Below are positions 10,206-20,523 of a stretch of DNA of 64,000 nucleotides, one piece after another; positions within the stretch are counted from its first letter, which is position 1, and the number at the start of each line of letters is the position of its first letter. Source of the DNA: Ambrosia x helenae (Eukaryota > Streptophyta > Magnoliopsida > Asterales > Asteraceae); the NCBI GenBank assembly GCA_030844895.1, contig CM061224.1, positions 71,246,567 to 71,310,566 of the forward strand, read 5' to 3'. The notes under the pieces are model-generated. The model did not search any database. It was not told the DNA's origin and was given only the letters and a program-made list of their open reading frames with translations. Both the position numbers and the translations under genes were made by a program.

Positions 10206-11787
10206 CTATATTATAAAACATTTGACAAGGACTTCTTAAATTTTAAGAGGTACAAGTTTAATTGCTTATGATACAACAAACAATGCATATAATAACTACC
10301 TTTTGAGGGTAAAATTGTCTTTTAAACACCATATTTAATCAAAAGGTAATCAAGAGTCATGAGATGTTTATGAGACCTCATGGCATTCAATTCTACAATT
10401 ATTTTAAACACATTAATTAGAACAAATATAAAAAAATAATTCATAATACTACATGTTTTACAAACAATGCATATAATAACTACCTTTTGATGGTAAAATT
10501 GTCTTTTAAACACCATATTTAATCAAAAGGTAATCAAGAGTCATGAGATGTTTATGAGACCTCATGGCATTCAATTCTACAATTATTTTAAACACATAAA
10601 TTAGAACAAATATAAAAAAAATAATTCATAATAATACATGTTTTACAAACAATGCATATAATAACTACCTTTTGAGGGTAAAATTGTCTTTTAAACACCA
10701 TATTTAATCAAAAGGTAATCAAGAGTCATGAGATGTTTATGAGACCTCATGGCATTCAATTCTACAATTATTTTAAACACATTAATTAGAACAAATATAA
10801 AAAAATAATTCATAATACTACATGTTTTACAAACAATGCATATAATAACTACCTTTTGATGGTAAAATTGTCTTTTAAACACCATATTTAATCAAAAGGT
10901 AATCAAGAGTCATGAGATGTTTATGAGACCTCATGGCATTCAATTCTACAATTATTTTAAACACATAAATTAGAACAAATATAAAAAAATAATTCATAAT
11001 AATACATGTTTTACAAACAATGCATATAATAACTACCTTTTGAGGGTAAAATTGTCTTTTAAACACCATATTTAATCAAAAGGTAATCAAGAGTCATGAG
11101 ATGTTTATGAGACCTCATGACATTCAATTCTACAATTATTTTAAACACGTTAATTAGAACAAATATAAAAACATAATTCATAATACTACATGTTTTGTTA
11201 TAATCTTTTTTTACATACAATTAGGTACTTTATAAAAGTTAAAGTTTTTATAAACCTGATAATACTATATAAAAATTGAGAAATCGATCAATAACGAAAG
11301 TTGTGTTTTTAATCATGAGGTAACGATTTGAATTCTAAAATTACTACATATGGCTAATCTGATCTAATTAAACTATACTGTCACCGGATTCTATGATCGG
11401 AGAAGAAAGATTATATTTATAATGAATTTTGAACAAAGATATTAAGAAATATTTATATAAAGGAGTAGACAATAACAAAAAAAATTAATTAATTAATAAT
11501 AATGGGTTCTTCTTATTGGGTACTTCAACTCAAGTCCACATTTCCCGCGCAAGTAAATTTTTTGGTTATTTATTGAAAACTAATTGGACCGATGTTCATA
11601 ACTGATTAACCAAATGGGAACAAATGAATGATTGAAACCAATCGGTTTTTGAAATATTTTAATCGAAAGTTTAGGTTTTAGTTATAGCTCAAAACCGAAG
11701 TGAACCGAACAACAACTTGTACACACCGTTAAAATCACTAATTGAAGTGGTGTGGTCTTCGCCACAACGCGCGGGCACCCCACTAGT
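10200..11787 (+). mobile_element. non-autonomous Helitron 1
   Basis: The 5' end is TCTATACTATATTATAAA followed by a block (ACATTTGACAAGGACTTC) that is also found, reverse-complemented, at the 5' end of the Helitron at 57735-59301. The 3' end is a GC-rich block (ACGCGCGGGCACCCCA) followed by CTAGT at 11783-11787. Bases outside are A on both sides, consistent with A|T targeting followed by another insertion at the right. There is no Rep/helicase coding. The interior is largely a 184 bp tandem array. Confidence 0.8.
10281..11200. repeat. five tandem 184 bp units in alternating A-B-A-B-A order
   Basis: Units start at 10281, 10465, 10650, 10834 and 11018 (periods 184, 185, 184, 184). Units 1, 3 and 5 carry GAGGGT, CAC(A/G)TTAATT and ATACTAC; units 2 and 4 carry GATGGT, CACATAAATT and AATAATAC. 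The repeat therefore expanded as a 369 bp dimer. The three 64-codon minus-strand frames inside are by-products of the repeat. Confidence 0.92.
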
Positions 11788-12483
11788 ACTACATTATAAA
11801 GGGGAGCCATAGGCAAAAAAAAGTCCAAAATGTCAGAGTTAAGATGGCATCCTAAAAGCCTTAAGTGTAATCCTCAAAAATTTTCACCCTTTCTTCCATT
11901 TATACCTTTGTATACCACATTTCATAGCAATTGTACAAAAGAGTAATACAATTCATACCATCTTATTGTTTTTGTAACTTCTCCTTTAACTTTAAATGCT
12001 CTTGAATTTTAACTCATGAGCTTTCATATTTCACAACTGACAACATATTGTTATTGAGTGTGAAATATGAGCCAAATTTTTTTAACCATTAGTTAATTCT
12101 TGCCTTTAAATATTATTATATATTTTATTTATCATTAAATATAGGAGGTTTTTAAAACGTGAAAAAAACTAATAAATTCATGTCTTTATGCAATGGCCGG
12201 ACAACTTACACAAGAGTGATGTTTATGTTCATATTGGTCTGTGACAGTAACATACCTTGGTTTATTAAGATTTGTTCAATAATAAGTACATGGTTTTTGT
12301 GGTAAACTACAATCAGTTTTAACTGACGGTGCACTTTTCTTTTCTTTTCTTTCTACGAATACTTGTTAAAACATAGTGTACACATTTCTATTCTTTTTGC
12401 GCGGCAAAAAAAACTAAGTATCATAATGTTGTATTGCAACCTATTTATGGATCCCGCTGCAATGCGCGAGTAAACCCACTAGT
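11788..12483 (+). mobile_element. non-autonomous Helitron 2, abutting Helitron 1
   Basis: The sequence ACTACATTATAAAGGG, like a Helitron 5' end, follows the CTAGT of Helitron 1 with no gap. A second 3' terminus (CTGCAATGCGCGAGTAAACCCA then CTAGT, 12479-12483) closes a 0.7 kb AT-rich segment with no coding sequence. The 5' end lacks the canonical TC, so its exact start is uncertain. Confidence 0.6.
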
Positions 12484-12486
12484 ATG

Positions 12487-12521
<35 letters not shown>

Positions 12522-12522
12522 A
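12484..12522. repeat. (TA)n(TG)n microsatellite
   Basis: A TA run followed by a TG run lies immediately after the Helitron 2 3' end. Confidence 0.9.
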
Positions 12523-12883
12523 TGATATTTGTTAATTTAAACAAAGTACATGATTAACTACTCAAGTATTAGACCATATGTAATCAAAGCAAGTTTTGAA
12601 CGTTTTTGGGCAAATAACGCCGCACCCAAATGTAACAACCACTCCCCCTCTAAATTGGGGCGTTTTCTTGTCCACTCCAAAATTTTACACGGTGTTCTTT
12701 TATATATAATGGGCCAAGGAGATTGAAGCTAGCCAACGGCTAGTTCCCAACGTTCGAATTTTAAAAAAAATTAACAATATCAACTATTTAAACACGCCTC
12801 TCACACTCATTTTTTTCATCTTCTTCCTTTATTTTTATAAAAACTCTCTTTTATTAAATTTTTTTCAACCCTACACACCCATA
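12523..12883. other. upstream region of the SANT-like pseudogene
   Basis: No coding sequence. A TATATATAATGGGCC block near 12700 and a C/T-rich leader just before 12884 look like the remains of a promoter and 5' UTR. Confidence 0.4.
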
Positions 12884-13960
12884 ATGCAACCATTTCGCGC
12901 CCCATTCGGTGTTTCGTCTCGCCCAAGTAACCCAAACGTCGTTCGCCCAAACACAACGCAGCCGCTACCAACCTTCAACCCATACGACTTCGACCCGAAC
13001 ATGATCGGTTTCTCTCAACTTCTCAACATGCCCTATAATTTTTATGGTGGTTCAATGGGTTAGGCAAATAAAATGACATTTAATGTTGGTGCTATGTCGG
13101 GATCTCAAGCCAACCAAGAACCAAACATTGAAATCGTGCCGGACACACAACAAGAACCCGAACTCGAGCCGAAGTCGACCCGAAAAAAACGGCCCCACAA
13201 AAAAGGGAGAGCCGAGTCGTCCAAAAGCAAACTATCAAAAGTGGACCAAAGACGAGAAGTACGCGTTCGCACGTGTGTGGCTTGACGTTTCGGAGGATCC
13301 CAAAATTGGTAAGTGTTTTATATATATGTTTGATTTATAAAAAAATTAAGATAATATGTGATTTTTTTATATATGTTTGTTTTTTTATAAAAAAAATTAA
13401 GATAATATATGTTTGTGTTTTTGTATGTTAAAATTTTGTTTTATTTTATATAGCAAATTATTAAAATTTGATCATCTTTTGGCAACGGGTTCGAGCAACT
13501 TTTTCAAGGAGATGAACCGAGGCAAATATCGGGACAAGGATTCCCTCTCAAGCAAGTGGACCGACATCAACCGTTCTTGTCATGCTTTTCAAGAAGTCTT
13601 CCAACGACTTGAAACAAATTGGGGTGGGGCGACATCGATATATTGAAACGAGAGTTGGAGGAGTACAATTAAACTCGTGGCAACTTCACTTATTTGAATT
13701 GTTGGGAGTTGCTTAAAGGATCCTCGATGTACCGGCCATGACGTCGATGCAAAGCGAAACGGTCCAAGACTTCTTCTTACAGTGATCTCGACACGCCCAC
13801 GTCCGATGCTCGAAATGTTGATTTAAACGAAGATGTTCCCGACGAGGAAGACGAGTTAGCCCGACCACCCGGTAGAAGAAGCATGCGAACGGAAAAAGGT
13901 GAAACGTCTTCGTTGACGGGTGGTTACTTATTGAACCAAGGTTTTGATGGTTACTTATAG
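12884..13960 (+). pseudogene. SANT/Myb-like, NAM-associated C-terminal domain gene (broken)
   Basis: Exon 1 starts MQPFRAPFGV at 12884 and carries a Pro/Asn-rich N-terminus, a basic linker (KKRPHKKGRAESSKSK) and then, in a shifted frame, a trihelix/SANT-like start (QKWTKDEKYAFARVWLDVSEDPKIG), ending at a good donor (GTAAGTG, 13308). Exon 2 begins after about 13452 and encodes KEMNRGKYRDKDSLSSKWTDINRSCHAF. Further frames give the Ser/Asp-rich and RPPGR-type tail of the NAM-associated domain near 13800-13880. Proteins of this kind occur as PIF/Harbinger-associated Myb-like factors and as plant-specific nuclear DNA-binding families. Lesions seen: a TAG at about 13060, a frameshift in the A-rich linker, compensating shifts at the start of exon 2, and at least two more after 13646. 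Which family member it derives from is open. Confidence 0.7.
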
Positions 13961-14511
13961 GAAGAAGATCAGAGCTCTAAAAGCAAGTGTGAAGATCAAC
14001 GGAATGCAAATTGAAGAAGAAGATGACAGATATCTCTAACATAACTTGCACTAGCTTGAGATATGAGGTTGATTAGCTTAAATATATCAGATCCATGGTA
14101 TCCACTTTCACCTGAAGCTTTATTTTCCTACCTCTGTTTAGAATTTGTTGCTTTATAAAGTGTTCGATGTCACTGTGAGTAGATAAATTTCGTTGAATAG
14201 TAACTTTTTAATGTTCTTTATATATGAATACTTTCCTACCTCTGTTATGAATTAGTATATAGAGAGCAAACCGACGAACATCATTCAAAATTTTAACTTC
14301 CCGCGTTACGCCATCATCGACTACAGCAAACCGACGATTTTCCTCCACGACACTCCTAATAGGTCTCTCTTTATATCACGGTACGATTTAAGGTTCCAAT
14401 TTTGTTTTTGTTGCTTTCTAATAATAAGTTTTGTGTTTATCAAAGCCTAACGTCTAAAATATTATGATGTCGTTTAGCTCCATGTTTGAAATATGGATCA
14501 CGTTGTCGCTA
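13961..14511. other. non-coding, with a partial copy of the inverted-repeat family
   Basis: 13985-14110 resembles the end of the inverted repeat (CTTGAGATATGAGGTTGATT, then CCATGGTATCCACT) and also 25485-25610. AGCAAACCGACGA occurs twice near 14266 and 14326. No gene is seen. Confidence 0.45.
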
Positions 14512-15884
14512 CGGTTAGTGGATACCATGGATCAGAGAGATTTAAGCTAATCAAACTCATATCTCAAGCTGGTGCAAGCTATGTTAGAGCAATGATTTTT
14601 TATTATTATTTTATTTCTGTTTTGAGGGTGTAATGATGATGATGGTTATGATTTGACAAACGATTTATGAAAGTATCAAGAATCGGAAATTAGTAAAATG
14701 ATTTATGAAAGTATCAAGAATCGGGAATTAGTTAAATGATTTTATAATTCTTTAAAGGTTGAACACGAGTATAATCAAACAAGGGTTCAGTATTTCAGTA
14801 GGTTTTAATTGATCGGATGTGACTTCTGAAAACCACAAACGGTCAATTAAACATTACGAAACGCGTCAAACAGAGACCGGAAGTCCAGCATGTCGATTGG
14901 ACATGCAAAGATTGTGTTTTGAAAATATATGTTATCGATCGTATAGTCGGAGCACCACGTACAATGATTCATGAAAGTTGTACAAACTCGGATGTTTCTA
15001 CCAAAAAACACAAACGAGCAATAAACGACCCGTAACACCTCAAACGAATTTAGTTGGATTGGGAACAACTAAAAACATTTTAAAATGAATTAAAATTATT
15101 TTTTTATAAATACATTTTTTTTTAAAAAAATGCTAAAGCTTCTGGCTTTGGTCAAAGCTAGGCGCCTGTGGTCTAATCAAGCAAACCAAGCGCCTAGCTT
15201 TGACCAAAGTCAGGATCTTTGGCATTTAAAAAAAATTAATTTGTTTTAATTTATTTTAAATACTTTTTATTGATAAAAAAATAATTTTAATTCATTTTAA
15301 AATGTTTTTAGTTGTTCCCAATTCAACAAAATTCGTTTGAGGCGTTACGAGTCGTTTATTGCTCGTTTGTGTTTTTTGGTAGAAACATCCGAGTTTGTAC
15401 AACTTTCATGAATCATTGTACGTGGTGTTCCGACTATACAGTCGATACCCATATTTTGTCAAAACACAATTTTTTCATGTCTAATCGACATGTTGGACTT
15501 CCGGACTCTGTTTGACGCGTTTCGGAATGTTTAATTGATCGTTTGTGGTTTTCAGAAGTCACATCCGATCAATTAAAACGTGCCGAATCGCGGAACCCTT
15601 GTTTGATTATACTCGTGTTCAGCCTTTAAAGAATTATAAAATCATTTTACTAATTCCCGATTCTTGATACTTTCATAAATCATTTTACTAATTTCTGATT
15701 CTTGATACTTTCATAAATCGTTTGTCAAATCATAACCATCATCATCATTACACCTTCAAAACAGAAATAAAATAACAATAAATAAAATAATAATAATAAA
15801 TCATTGCTCCAACATAACTTGCACCAGCTTGAGACATGAGTTTGATTAGCTTAAATCTCTCTGATTCATGGTATCCACTAACCG
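14512..15884. repeat. 1.37 kb long inverted repeat (foldback element)
   Basis: The left arm starts CGGTTAGTGGATACCATG and the right arm ends with its complement (CATGGTATCCACTAACCG). Matching arms of roughly 570-600 bp converge on a centre that is itself palindromic (GGTCAAAGCTAGGCGCC / GGCGCTTGG... near 15150-15215). Each arm also contains the block GATTTATGAAAGTATCAAGAATCGG, and in both arms an almost identical 65-75 codon frame appears on opposite strands. Short partial relatives occur near 13985, 16185 and 25490. There is no transposase. It could be a MITE-like or foldback transposon, or an inverted duplication. Confidence 0.85.
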
Positions 15885-15928
15885 ATCAATTAAAACATGA
15901 ACTAGGTTGCAAATATAATAATAATTTA

Positions 15929-15960
<32 letters not shown>

Positions 15961-16375
15961 TAATAATGATAATAATAATAATAATGTAATATAGTTATAG
16001 TTAATGCTTAAAGAAGTCAATCTTTGTTGACTCCTAGAAGTCTTGAAGACCAAATGACTTTTGCAAGATACTTGAAACAAGGTATGGTTATGGAGAATAT
16101 GCAATGAGATGATTTCGTACAAGATTCCAATGCATGCAAGTAAAATTCAGTTGTTGGACATTGTGATCGAGAGAATATGCAATGAGTTTGATTAGCTTAA
16201 ATCTCTCTGATCCATGGTATCCACTAACCGTAGAAATTATCAAAAGATTTATTTTAGGAATTGTTTGAGAATATATTCTCTGATTAAATGATCCATAACT
16301 GAACAGTTATTTGGAATGTTACTGATCATTCTAGTAACGATCGCTTTACAATGTCGGCAACGACTATTATCACTC
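15885..16375. other. non-coding, (AAT)n microsatellite and family fragments
   Basis: An AAT/GAT trinucleotide run lies at 15917-15985. At 16185-16230 there is another short copy of the inverted-repeat terminus. 16250-16340 is nearly repeated at 25105-25195, beyond the tandem gypsy insertion. No gene is seen. Confidence 0.5.
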
Positions 16376-16519
16376 TATATGGGTTGCTTGTTAGCGCCGA
16401 TCCGACTGTTGATTTCTTTCGACAACCAGTACAACGAACTCTGTATGGGTTGCTTGTTAGCGTCGATCCTACTGTCGATTTCTTTCCATAACCAGTACAA
16501 CAAACTCTGTATGGGTTGA
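16376..16519. repeat. 66 bp tandem repeat, about 2.2 copies
   Basis: The block ATGGGTTGCTTGTTAGCG begins at 16379 and again at 16445, with a third partial start at 16511. Copies differ at a handful of sites. No coding meaning is seen. Confidence 0.8.
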
Positions 16520-16548
16520 CAAATATCTCTCCGATAACAAAAGAATTA

Positions 16549-16553
16549 TCTTC
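16549..16553. other. target-site duplication, left copy (TCTTC)
   Basis: TCTTC directly precedes the first LTR and is repeated at 24734-24738 directly after the last LTR end. It brackets the whole three-LTR array. Confidence 0.85.
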
Positions 16554-17919
16554 TGTAACATCGCAAATTTTTCCTAAATTTTTGTATAGGTAAAATCACC
16601 ACTTTATTTGTATTAAACTACTTTTGTACAAAAATAACCATGGCAAATTTATATTTATGTCAAAACATTTTATAAAATCCCACAAAAAATATCCTAAATT
16701 TATAAAACAATAAACATTCCAGAAATGATTTTTATTTCTGAAAAATCATTTATTTAATATTTTTAATCAATTTTTGCTATTTTAATCATAAATAAATCGT
16801 AATAAATTCGTTTTTCATTATTTTTGCATCAAAATTTCACATAAATTATTATTAATCATTTAGATCAGAAATATAAGTTTTTGATTCGAAATTTATGATT
16901 TTTAATATTTTTAAATATTAAGTCTATAATTTTGTCAAATAATTATTAATATATAAATATTCATTAATTAAGAAATTAATTTTATAAAAATTATTTTTAC
17001 ATTTGTTACGATATAATTCAATTACTTTTAGATAATCTTGGCCAGAAAACATTTTCATTAATTATTTCTTTATTTATTCAAATTTAATCATAACCAATTA
17101 TTAATCCCCAAATTAGGAACCCTAGCACATTTTAGACTAGAAAACTTAGAATTATTAAGTTTTCCTTAACACTTATTTATTACCTTGAAATAGGGTGATA
17201 TTTGGATACACACAAGTCACATTTACTTATATAACAAGGGACATCATTCTAACACAAAGGTGAGTTTACATAGCCCCTTTTTCTGTTTTACATTTTGGGG
17301 TGAAACATGTTTAAACATTTTATACACTATCATTTACTCATTCTTACATTGTTGAAACTTGTGATTCAACTACACTATCATTTACTCATTCCATCATTTG
17401 ACTATAACAAAAAGACACAGTACAATCAATAACATTGATCAAGCCGCCTGTTTAGATTATAGCGCTATAGGTCTGACAAACCCATCCCCCCGCATAAATT
17501 CAGGGATGATCGATAACAGTTACACTTTTACTAACTTGCGAGTTAGGTCTCAGTCGACACAAGGTTTGATTGTACAAAGACGCATTGTTACATGTCGGAC
17601 TCATACTCTATCATTATACAACTGTGATTGTTGTACAAACTATTGTTATCTATTATATTAGAAAACCTATGTATTCTCACCAACTTTTGCTGACCCAAAA
17701 TATTTTCAAACTTAACATGTTTCAGGTTCTACTTGCTTGAAGATTTGAGTTAATGATTGAAGATGTGTAGCTAGTACTTTTCATCTTGAGATGTACAAAT
17801 TCTTAGAACAATTGTATGTAATTTAAATCATTTAATGAAATTTATTATTCACCATGAGCTACTGAACAATCCTTAATACGTGACATCCCGATGTTTCCGC
17901 CATTGGTTGGGGTGTTACA
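16554..17919 (+). repeat. LTR 1 of the gag-only array (1366 bp)
   Basis: It begins TGTAACATCGC and ends GGGGTGTTACA. It differs from LTR 2 at about 20 positions by eye (about 1.5%). The following bases, GATTGGTAATCTAG, are a poor match to the tRNA-Met primer site, so the primer site is degraded or a different one is used. Confidence 0.88.
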
Positions 17920-18154
17920 GATTGGTAATCTAGTCTATAACCATAGGATTACAATCAGTACTTGTTCCTTTTACTTGCAACCCTACTTGTTTCTAATCTC
18001 TATCTTCCTCCCACTTCTTATCCCTATCTTTGTCCCTACAAGAAGATTGCTCTCCATCACTGGATCTACTCTGAGACTAATAGGTCAAAATCCTCAGGTT
18101 TAGCCTGAACCACTTTGAGATCTCGTCGAAGTTCGAGATTTTAATAACGAAAAC

Positions 18155-18292
18155 GTGCAATCTGGAAGGGTGAACGCCTGTATTCTGAGTTTTCTGTCTA
18201 GGCTGGCATTGCGCATATATCCCAATCAGACGAGGGACCCGGATGCCTACCTGGGAATTCTCGGGATGAGTGTTCACTTATAGGCTAAAGCA
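18155..18292 (+). other. conserved leader block, copy 1
   Basis: This is the same block as 22123-22260 and, at about 85% identity, the minus-strand block 3543-3682 in the LARD. It lies between the LTR and gag. A good splice acceptor (TCTCTTACAG) ends three bases before the gag ATG, so a leader intron is possible. Confidence 0.7.
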
Positions 18293-18435
18293 TGTCTTCA
18301 CTATGTTATTAGAATCTAGAATCTTTGACAAGTCAACGTTTTCATTTATTCGTTTTAATTAATGGATAAATGATTGCATTCCCTATATTACCTCATTCAT
18401 GTCTCATTGAACCTTCATTGTGTCTCTTACAGATC

Positions 18436-19656
18436 ATGCCTCCACGTCGCAACGCTCGCCTTAACAGTGGTGACAATCATGATGAAGGAAGTAGCAATCA
18501 CAACCACAACCATGACACTAACCAAAACAATGGAGGTGATGCACAACTGGCTGCGATCATTTCCCAACAAATGGCACAACAGATCGCAACCCTGGTGCCT
18601 AACTTACTGGCTCAAGTAATCCAAATGAATGGGAACGGCAGTGGAAATGGAAACGGCAGTGGAAATGGTAATGGGCAACGGAAATCACAATGGGAACAGG
18701 AATGGAAACGCGAATGGTCTCCCAGTCTGCACTCTCAAACACTTTAATAACTGTAATCCTCCTAAGTTCGGTGGGGATGAAGGAGCTACTGGTCTCCTAC
18801 AATGGTTCGAGGGTATTGAGAATACCTTCATTAATAGTGAGTGTCCCGATAACTTTAAGGTCAGTTATGCTATGAGTGTTCTTCACAAACGAGCACTCAC
18901 TTGGTGGAATGAAGAAAAGTGCACCCGCGGAGCTGAAGTTGCACTTGCTATGACCTGGGATCAAGTCAAGGAGATAATGAAAGCTGAGTTTTGTCCCCGT
19001 AACAAGGTTAAGAAACTGGAGGACGAGTTCCACACCATTGCTCAGGATAGTGGGGAAAACCTTGCTTATAATACCCGCTTCCATGAGCTCAGTGTGTTGT
19101 TGCCCCATAAGGTCACTCCGCTACCTGTAGCCATCGAGAAATATATCGGTGGTTTACCCATGCAGATTCAGGACACGGTATGGGGAAGGAACCCTGCTAC
19201 CCTCGAAGAGGCCAAGCGTCTAGCAGCTACCTTAACTGACAATCACGTAAAGAACGGGACCTTAATTTGGAAAGACGAGAAAACAAGTATTGTAGCCGCG
19301 GTAACTACTAAGAACCAGAAGCGTAAGACCAGGGATCCTGATGCAAACCTCACTCCACAAGCTTCTAACAAGAAACCTTATACATGAAACCTTCCATTGT
19401 GTAACACATGCAAACGACATCATCCCACTGCTTCAGCGTGTCGCTTGTGCACCAATTGTGGTAAGTATGGCCATCTGGTCAACACATGTCGCGAGACCCC
19501 AAACCCTAATACCAACCAACCAACCCTGCTCAGGCTGCTAATCTTAATCGTCCTGGTAGATACAACTATGGTCAGTGCTATGAATGTGGAGACCCAAATC
19601 ACTTCCGTAACCGATGCCCTAAACTAAACCGAGATCAAGACCCTCCAGCTACTTAA
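18436..19656 (+). pseudogene. gag, copy 1 (frameshift and nonsense)
   Basis: The gene starts with the same basic MPPRRNARLN N-terminus as copy 2. An extra G in the GGG at 18673-18675, within the Gly/Asn repeat, shifts the frame. The gag core then continues in the frame covering 18629-19387, with the LQWFEGIENTF and RALTWWNEE blocks of the retrotransposon gag domain. A TGA at 19385-19387 replaces the glycine codon found in copy 2, so the zinc knuckles (CTNCGKYGHLVNTC and a second CX2CX4HX4C after a further frame change) are cut off. Gag forms the virus-like particle that packages element RNA; this copy could yield only fragments. Copy 2 is intact over the same stretch, so the two lesions arose after the duplication or in one parent LTR element only. 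Confidence 0.88.
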
Positions 19657-19985
19657 CAGCAAGTCCCACCATTTGAAAGTTGTTTGCTTTTTATTCTATG
19701 TATTGACACTATTTGATTCAAGTAATAAATTTTAGTATTGAAATTTTTGTCTGAGAGTTGTTTATATGGTATAACCATAACACTTGAATGCATGCTTGTT
19801 TGAATGTGAACTAATTGCTATATCAATATCTAAATCTATACAACTACAACTCATATACTATACTCGTTATACTTATAAACTTGTTTACATAAACATATTA
19901 TCAATTTGCAATTTATGTGTATAATAATTGCTACACTTAATAGAGGATAAATTACTTACTCAACAGTTCGTTGAGTACCAAATAA

Positions 19986-20105
19986 CCTACTCAACGATTG
20001 GTAGAGGTCATCATGCCTTTTCAACAGTCGGGAGAGGCCCTACAACCTGCTCCACGACTGGTGGACGCTATCGAACCTGCTCAACAATCGGTAGAGTCAT
20101 AGAAG
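19986..20105 (+). repeat. 30 bp tandem array between gag and 3' LTR, copy 1
   Basis: Four 30 bp units, each beginning CCTNNTC(A/C)AC and containing a TCGGNAGAG-like core, follow each other without spacers. In one frame they read as a 10-residue repeat (core STIGR, STVGR, STTGG, STIGR). The same array is at 19986+3967 in copy 2. There is no spacer structure as in CRISPR. Confidence 0.75.
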
Positions 20106-20510
20106 GACACAAAACCCTAATGTAAGGTAAATTGGTGATTGCGGTCCGGAACGTAATCACGAATTTACAGGTACGTTAAGGTAGTGTAAAATTCTATCAA
20201 GGTTTTCGGTGAATGACCAATTGTAAACTCTAGTTACCTGGTTGTTTATCAAACTCATGCATTTTTTTTGTGAATTCCTAAAACTTAAGTTAGTGATTTG
20301 CTAGATTCTTATTCTCCCTGCGATTTCAAGACACACCTAATCCTACCCTTAAACTCACAGATAACAAACCTCTTACCCAAACTATTCGAAACAGATTATT
20401 CTATTCATGTAGTACCTAAACAAAAAATTTTCCAGATCACACTTGTCCTAATTTCTATCCAATCCCCTTCAACCCTGTGTTTCCAATAAACTTCGGGACG
20501 AAGTTTCTAA

Positions 20511-20523
20511 AAGTAGGGGAGAC
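20511..20523 (+). other. polypurine tract before LTR 2
   Basis: AAGTAGGGGAGAC lies immediately upstream of LTR 2, as expected for plus-strand priming. Its counterpart before LTR 3 was deleted. Confidence 0.78.

Noticed and set aside
10322..11069. Three identical or near-identical 64-codon minus-strand frames
   Set aside because: They recur with the 184 bp satellite period and have no protein-like features.
14847..15515. Two related frames beginning MFPIQ on opposite strands
   Set aside because: They are the same sequence in the two arms of the inverted repeat; the Cys/Phe-rich product resembles no known protein and upstream context is non-coding.
19986..20105. Possible CRISPR-like array
   Set aside because: Units are contiguous, imperfect and without unique spacers, and the context is a plant retrotransposon.
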